From assembly GCA_030374805.1 (NCBI GenBank), contig JARGSG010000106.1:62001-126000 (forward strand): a stretch of 64,000 nucleotides of DNA. Direction: 5' to 3'. Below, in pieces: positions 58,874 through 64,000 of the stretch (the first letter of the stretch is position 1; each line of letters opens with the position of its first letter). The notes below the pieces were generated by a model that had not been told where the DNA came from, made no database searches, and was given only the letters and a program-made list of their open reading frames with translations. The DNA comes from Gracilaria gracilis. Taxonomy: Eukaryota > Rhodophyta > Florideophyceae > Gracilariales > Gracilariaceae. A program made the position numbers and the translations under genes.

Positions 58874-61177
58874 TTAAACAATCTCACCGAAAGCGTTGTC
58901 CAGCTGTGCCTTGAACGCCCTCAACCCCTCCCTTGAATTCGTCATTCCTCTCAGTCTAGCAATCTCACTCGCCACCGCTGCCATAACTGGCGCGCTCATA
59001 CCTTCAGTCTCCGTGTCGCCTCGCTGCTCAGCAGTCCCTACGTTGTTCCGAATGCTCGCAACGTTCTTCGGTCGAGCCGCGCTTGCCAACATTTCTCTAG
59101 TGCGTGCTGTGGCGGTCTGAGCTGCCTTTCGCGTAGAGCGTCGTACACTTGCGCGAGTTGCCACACAGCGTTCGCGGTTCACCCGCTTTCGTTCGGTAGT
59201 TGCCGCTGCCACTGCCTTGCGTAGAGAGCGCGCTTTTGGTGTCTTCAGTGCTTCCAATTGCATTCGTACGCTGCTTGAACCAGCTTCTGGGGCTACTCCA
59301 TCCCCGCCTTCGTTCAGAATGCTGTCTGCTACACCTTCCATTTCCTTCACCAGCAGGTTATTCACGTCGCCATCAAGTTCATAAACCATTTGTCCCACCA
59401 AAGTCGACAACTCCTGCTCGCTCATACGCATCAGCCTCATTTTGCACAGATGGTTCAGATTGTTCACCTTTTGTTCTACCTCGTTCTGCAAAGCTTCGCA
59501 CTTGATTTGTCGATATGCTTCTAACTTTGCACAACATTTATCACGTTCTTTTTCCATCCTTGCGATTGCTGTCATGAATGCATCATAATGCTCCTTCTTT
59601 TCTTCTTCGGTCATGGCTTCCTCATCCTCGTCTTCGTCCAATTCTTTGTCATCTTCGTTGATGGTACCTTTTCCAACCCCTTCTTCATGGACAGCATTCT
59701 CAACCAACGCTTCACAGTTTTCTTCTGAGTCTTCAACTGAAGCGTCGTCTAATCTCTCTTGATGACTTACACCCGGTGGCTGACTTGTTCGCCTTGGTGA
59801 TCGTAATCTGGGACTTTGTGGTCCTCTCAACACCAGTTGGCTATCAGCTCCGTTCGCTTCCGTTATAGAATCCCCCCTCGGATGCATGTTCTCCTTTTGA
59901 ACAACCACATTGTCAAGAGTCAAATTTGCACCGCCAGCTGCTTTTCTGCTGCTCTTCCGAGTACTCCGGACCACTACTTTCTTGCCAGGGGTCTTTCTCC
60001 GTTTAGAATCTCTTGTGACAGTTTTGTTCTCTTGATTCTTCAATGTAACCAGAGGGGTTCTAACTTCCGCCAATGTATCATCCAAAGTTCTCTTCACTCC
60101 ATGCTCTTGTGTTGGCGTCAAGTCTTCAGCCGTAGAAAGCCTTGAACTCCGTCTTCGGCTGATAGGCAACGTCACGCTAGGTGATAATTTACTTTCTGTT
60201 TTGGAACCGGAGCCGATTGCGGGTGAAGCATCGCTATGAATCACAATCACTTCTGGTGAAAGTTTTGTACCGCTTTCAGCAGTTTTGTGCACCCTCTGCT
60301 TGCGTTTCTTCTTCGAAATTAGACGACTTTCATGATGGGCTTTGTTGGATACGGATTCTTCTTTCATAGAACCTGAGAGGTTTTGTCGAATGGAATTTGA
60401 CCTGGTATGAATAAGAGCCGGGGGTTCCTTCACGCTCGCCTTCCTCCCTAACCTCCTAGGAGCCGCCCGTCGCACGGGTGATGGAGACGGACTTGATTGC
60501 TGTTGTTCTGTATCAGACTCAAGGTTCGCCTCATTTAATTCTTTCGTCTTGTCAAGACGATAAGATGAGGTGGCAGTACTTGGAGATGATTCGTGGCTCG
60601 GCTCGGGTGTAATCTTGATGGGGCCGCGTTTCTTCCGCTGAAAATTGCGCGGCGGAGTGTGATGAACATTTACTTCATGTTCGTCTTGAAAAGTAACACC
60701 CTTTTTTCTGTCGGGTGGTCTTGGTGAACGTATTAGAGGCTCTGATGCGAATTTTTGTGATGATAAATGAGGTGCATGTACAGCTCGAAGACGAGCGCGT
60801 CCCGTTCTGTTCCTTGTTCTGACTGGTCGCAGTTCTAACTTAACTTGTTCATCTTTTGTTCTCGATCTCGGTGGAGTGATGCCATTCGATTCTAAAGGGT
60901 CTTGTGGCTCAGAGAAGTTGTCACCGTTCAAATGGTGATAAAAAAGAACCAGTGCAGCCTGCACTTGCTCTGGCTTCCATGCACATTTGGAATGGGATAC
61001 AAACGCTCCGGTTTTCGCGATGGTATCATCGGGCAGAGTGACGTTAAGATTCTCCTTCCACCATTCAGGGCGGTTTTTCACGGCATAAGAAGCACGAGTA
61101 GTGCCCTGCGATTCGCGAACAGCCGCCTGCAATCGCTTGATAGCCACGCTGGGTTTCAGTGACAAAACCTCATCCAT
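58874..61177 (-). CDS. coiled-coil nuclear protein, possibly Borealin-like
   Basis: 767 codons from the ATG at 61,177. The N-terminal about 95 residues look folded (WWKENLNVTLPDDTIAK, WKPEQVQAALVLFYHHLNG). A 400-residue basic, Ser/Pro-rich disordered region follows, with many R-R-S/T-x-R clusters. An acidic run (DEDEDEEAMTEEE) precedes a coiled-coil (MEKERDKCCAKLEAYRQIK, NEVEQKVNNLNHLCKMRLMRMSEQEL). The end of that coil resembles the N-terminal Borealin/Nbl1 pattern, in which a helix ends in R-L-x-R-I/M and a following E-L. The C-terminus is basic. Borealin anchors Aurora kinase to centromeres. This is a tentative suggestion; the gene is certain, the function is not. It converges on the ferredoxin gene with 9 bp between stop codons. 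Confidence 0.6.
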   Translation of the reverse strand: MDEVLSLKPSVAIKRLQAAVRESQGTTRASYAVKNRPEWWKENLNVTLPDDTIAKTGAFVSHSKCAWKPEQVQAALVLFYHHLNGDNFSEPQDPLESNGITPPRSRTKDEQVKLELRPVRTRNRTGRARLRAVHAPHLSSQKFASEPLIRSPRPPDRKKGVTFQDEHEVNVHHTPPRNFQRKKRGPIKITPEPSHESSPSTATSSYRLDKTKELNEANLESDTEQQQSSPSPSPVRRAAPRRLGRKASVKEPPALIHTRSNSIRQNLSGSMKEESVSNKAHHESRLISKKKRKQRVHKTAESGTKLSPEVIVIHSDASPAIGSGSKTESKLSPSVTLPISRRRSSRLSTAEDLTPTQEHGVKRTLDDTLAEVRTPLVTLKNQENKTVTRDSKRRKTPGKKVVVRSTRKSSRKAAGGANLTLDNVVVQKENMHPRGDSITEANGADSQLVLRGPQSPRLRSPRRTSQPPGVSHQERLDDASVEDSEENCEALVENAVHEEGVGKGTINEDDKELDEDEDEEAMTEEEKKEHYDAFMTAIARMEKERDKCCAKLEAYRQIKCEALQNEVEQKVNNLNHLCKMRLMRMSEQELSTLVGQMVYELDGDVNNLLVKEMEGVADSILNEGGDGVAPEAGSSSVRMQLEALKTPKARSLRKAVAAATTERKRVNRERCVATRASVRRSTRKAAQTATARTREMLASAARPKNVASIRNNVGTAEQRGDTETEGMSAPVMAAVASEIARLRGMTNSREGLRAFKAQLDNAFGEIV

Positions 61178-62097
61178 TTCGAGCTGAAGATGGTCAAAAA
61201 TAATAGCCCGTAGAAGGCGAATTGTAAGAGGGATGATTTCTCAAGGTTAGGGTCGTTGGAGAGAGACGGGGAGGTATTGGTGGCGTGGGAGGGAGAACGT
61301 TGTGAGATCGGATGTAACGAGTGGGCTCCCTCGTTTGGGAAGACTAGGCCGTTCCGGGGTTGCGCGCTTTTGAATTTCTGATGCGTGGCACACGTTGTCT
61401 TGGCGCACTTTTTGAACCCAGACTGGATTTTGAATCAGGCTTCGCTTCATAGATAGGCAGTAAAAGGGTAGGCACGGGCCGTGTCCATCTGCATGTACTT
61501 ATTCTAACATTGGTAGGATCGTAATACCGAGAAGGTGGTGTTCTCATCGGCCATGTCTTTGTATTGGTTTAGTAGGTGAGATGTAGTTACAGGGTGAAAG
61601 AGCAATTATGGTCGCTAAGATCCTGTTCAATGAACAGATTCTTCACCAACAAAAGTACTCGTACGGCGTTCATACTCAGAGATTTAAGGGATTCCAGAAC
61701 TCCCAGTGTTTCACCCTATCGACAACCAGTTCCTATGGACCCACGAGGAAGTCTGTTGATAGTTAAAAGAAAGACCGGACCCCGACGCAACAGCGGCTTG
61801 CGTTCAATAATGTGCGAGTGCTTCCTTTTAGCAGCATCTGACGCAGCGACCTCATCCCAGGACATGTAGATGTCTCATTGTTTCAAACTGTAACCCGTTG
61901 GATTTGCCGAGTAAATGACGCTGCCAAGGAAACACACGGTTCGCATTGATCACCATTGAGAATAAGGTCCGTCGTCGAAAGACACAGAGAGAGAAGAAAC
62001 GTTTATATAAACAAAATGTTGTACCCAAAGTATTCAAAGTCTATGCCATCCAATGATGTACTCTGAAAAGACTTAACGGGTTTGTGAAGAATCAAAT
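61178..62097. other. intergenic, no gene supported
   Basis: Upstream region of the coiled-coil gene and 3' flank of UTP10. The frame at 61,576-61,869 (plus) has no recognisable domain. Confidence 0.5.
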
Positions 62098-64000
62098 CTA
62101 CTTAAGCTGGTCCATGATGCTTTCTCCAGCTAGCCCTTCCAAAATCCGAACGTAGCGTTTCGCTTCTTTGCGAACCAAACTTTGTTCATCATCGATTACC
62201 TCTGCCAACACAGGCATGCTTTCTGGCAATGTTACCAGATACTCATCACCAACAGCTTGCGCAACAACACAGGAAATTCTGAGAGCCCCAGTGCGAATCC
62301 CAGCACTAGCTTCTCTTGTCCGAAGAAGTAGGGACCTTGCGAAAGAAACAAGTAGTTCACGACTACTATCTGGCGACTCTGATGCCTTACCAGCAGCTGC
62401 TATTCGAGTCGCCAATGCACACATTGCTTGCGCAACTCTCTCTGATTCACCATTACTGTTGTCAAACGCAGTGAGTAGACTGTGAAGAATCTTTGTAGCA
62501 ACAGTAGTGGTGAACAGTTCAGGTCCAAGCTTCTGTTTCAAAAGAAGTGTCACAATCTCCAAACAGTCTTGAATGATATGTTCTTCGGATCTCACTAGCA
62601 TTGAGCATAACAAGAATTGGCTCTCTTTCTCGACTTCTGCCCGTTTCCGCTTGCGATTCGGGGATTCAACTCCATCTTCTTCCAACCCTGTGTCCCGTAT
62701 TTCAGACATCTTCCTCGAAATGTGATTAAGAATGCCTTCAAAAACTTGGAACACGTATGGGACCATAATAGTATGCATCTTCTGGCACAGATGTAGAATC
62801 AACTGGTAAAATGGCGTTGCTCTTGTCACATTCGAAATTACGTCAACTTCCAAGGTTTCACAGGCCACTTGTGCTTCAATCGACAATGCGCCACTTTCGC
62901 ACCACTGCACAAGGCCATTAAACAACTTTTTGAACTTGAACTCAGGCAGCTTCATTATCAGAGAGATCAGGGCCTCACTGCAGCTTTGGTCAACTTCACG
63001 AAATTCGGAAAGAAGCGAATCTATCGATTTGCGGGAGTTCTTGGCGTTACCATTCTTAGAAACCCCAGCCATGAGTGAATCACCTGGTCCTAATCTTTCG
63101 AATTCCAGACAGGAGAGAATGGATCGTTCAAATTGATACATGCTTAGCCTTATTTCACTCTTATGCATCTTGTCCAGACCCGCTGCTAGTGCTCTCATGA
63201 CCCTTGAAATACCCCCCCGGCTTGCGTTGCTCTCCCTCAATTTATCTGTTGCCCTCGACAACGCTGCAGCAATAGTCCCCGGCGGTGCTTTGCTCATAGC
63301 AAGTTGAAGCAATTCACTAAGAACATCAGCATCACTAGAAAGACAAAGGATTATTAGGCTTTGCAATGTTCGAGTGCCCAGAAAACCAGGACAGCTGTCG
63401 AGGACTGTCGTAATGAACTTCACAGCGGCTTCTGAGACGGACACCAATGTGGAAAAGCAAGTATAACCAGTTTCCAGACTCCGAGATAATTCTTTCGGAT
63501 TGAAGACTTTTTCAAGAACTTCCGTGGCACTCGCTAAAACAACTGGCACAAACGGCACAGCGTTTTTCTCGAGGCATCGCACGAAGCTACTGAACAGATC
63601 CAAACAGTTCGACGCCAGTTGGCATTCGGCCTTTTTCCGTCCCATCTCAGAGAGGCAGGCTGTAATCTTCTCCATACTAACGAGTTCTAGCATTCTACTT
63701 GCAAAAGATAACACAGCTTGCTGGTGTGAGGACCCCATGGCCGTTACAAGCTTCTCCATAGTTGATGCAGCCGTAATGCGTTCATCATAGGTGACGAAAG
63801 AGTACGTTCCCTTGCAGATATTACACAATGTTGCACCCACTTCCTTCAAGAACGATAACTCGATAGAGCTCACCTCCTTTGTGCCTAAGACGGAAAGTTC
63901 GTCTTTCTTCCAAGAGTAGGTTATAGGAGCATCGTCGAGTTCTAACCTCTCTTTCAAAGTGATCATTGTTCGAGTTCTGACTTTTGAGTCCTTAGAACTT
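62098..64000 (-). CDS. UTP10: UTP10/HEATR1, small-subunit processome, C-terminal part
   Basis: The minus-strand frame is open from the right window edge (upstream of the ATG at 63,966) to the stop at 62,098, so the gene continues beyond the window; about 634 codons are visible of a protein usually near 1,800-2,100. HEAT-like helices run throughout. The BP28-C-terminal domain is recognisable in EFKFKKLFNGLVQWCESG and in FYQLILHLCQKMHTIMVPYV. The terminal HEAT repeat VAQAVGDEYLVTLPESMPVL, AEVIDD, VRKEAKRYVRILEGLAGES is nearly diagnostic. Nuclear-signal-like RKRKRAEV lies between. UTP10 binds early pre-rRNA in the nucleolus. No intron in the visible part. Confidence 0.88.
   Translation of the reverse strand, partial: SSKDSKVRTRTMITLKERLELDDAPITYSWKKDELSVLGTKEVSSIELSFLKEVGATLCNICKGTYSFVTYDERITAASTMEKLVTAMGSSHQQAVLSFASRMLELVSMEKITACLSEMGRKKAECQLASNCLDLFSSFVRCLEKNAVPFVPVVLASATEVLEKVFNPKELSRSLETGYTCFSTLVSVSEAAVKFITTVLDSCPGFLGTRTLQSLIILCLSSDADVLSELLQLAMSKAPPGTIAAALSRATDKLRESNASRGGISRVMRALAAGLDKMHKSEIRLSMYQFERSILSCLEFERLGPGDSLMAGVSKNGNAKNSRKSIDSLLSEFREVDQSCSEALISLIMKLPEFKFKKLFNGLVQWCESGALSIEAQVACETLEVDVISNVTRATPFYQLILHLCQKMHTIMVPYVFQVFEGILNHISRKMSEIRDTGLEEDGVESPNRKRKRAEVEKESQFLLCSMLVRSEEHIIQDCLEIVTLLLKQKLGPELFTTTVATKILHSLLTAFDNSNGESERVAQAMCALATRIAAAGKASESPDSSRELLVSFARSLLLRTREASAGIRTGALRISCVVAQAVGDEYLVTLPESMPVLAEVIDDEQSLVRKEAKRYVRILEGLAGESIMDQLK

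Noticed and set aside
1..64000. CRISPR array, bacterial operons, rRNA and tRNA genes
   Set aside because: No regularly spaced identical repeats, no Shine-Dalgarno-led operons, and no convincing tRNA A/B boxes or rRNA segments were seen; the window is eukaryotic.

Overview
The window is nuclear DNA of a eukaryote with compact, almost intron-free genes packed between islands of transposable elements. It suggests a florideophyte red alga of the Chondrus crispus type. This is inference from gene style: long single-exon housekeeping genes, one 72-bp GT-AG intron, mid-to-high GC coding DNA, and an unusual mix of pogo, hAT, Harbinger, Plavaka/CACTA-like, MULE, Copia and LINE remnants. I cannot prove the species from the sequence.

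Layout. 0.2-1.6 kb: decayed pogo/Tigger transposase. 1.95-3.95 kb: AT-rich gene-free block. 4-5.9 kb: small repeats and one unassigned ORF. 5.92-6.45 kb: a detached copy of the right end of the large element described next. 6.8-9.0 kb: decayed hAT transposase. 9.4-10.5 kb: C-rich tandem repeats. 10.5-27.8 kb: a PIF/Harbinger element (transposase plus a NAM/Myb-like second protein) whose transposase gene is split by an approximately 15-kb DNA transposon (11,115-26,115). 28.3-32.9 kb: Copia retrotransposon with 5-bp target duplication. 33.2-39.0 kb: MULE with 269-bp inverted termini and 9-bp target duplication. 39.2-64 kb: host genes, namely VPS54, a PA-TM-RING ubiquitin ligase (with a pseudogene copy and a LINE 3' end beyond it), a MAP kinase, PP4R3/SMEK, casein kinase 1, mitochondrial [2Fe-2S] ferredoxin, a coiled-coil protein of possible Borealin type, and the C-terminal part of UTP10/HEATR1.

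The most interesting object is the 15-kb transposon. Its transposase has Plavaka (CACTA/KDZ-like) features, and it carries what looks like a chromatin- and DNA-modification cargo: a beta-class DNA amino-methyltransferase fused to a SET domain on one strand, and divergently a ParB-like domain joined through a charged linker to a 2-oxoglutarate/Fe(II) oxygenase-like domain. A long imperfect hairpin (18,060-18,141) lies between the two. It also carries a ketopantoate-reductase-like gene, a coiled-coil gene and a basic repeat protein. All these genes have a few frame breaks, so this copy is probably decaying, but the architecture is readable. I know of no described element with this combination.

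The host genes are unrelated single-function housekeeping genes with no operon logic. The MAPK and PP4R3 genes share a 0.6-kb divergent promoter region, and the ferredoxin and coiled-coil genes converge with only 9 bp between stop codons.
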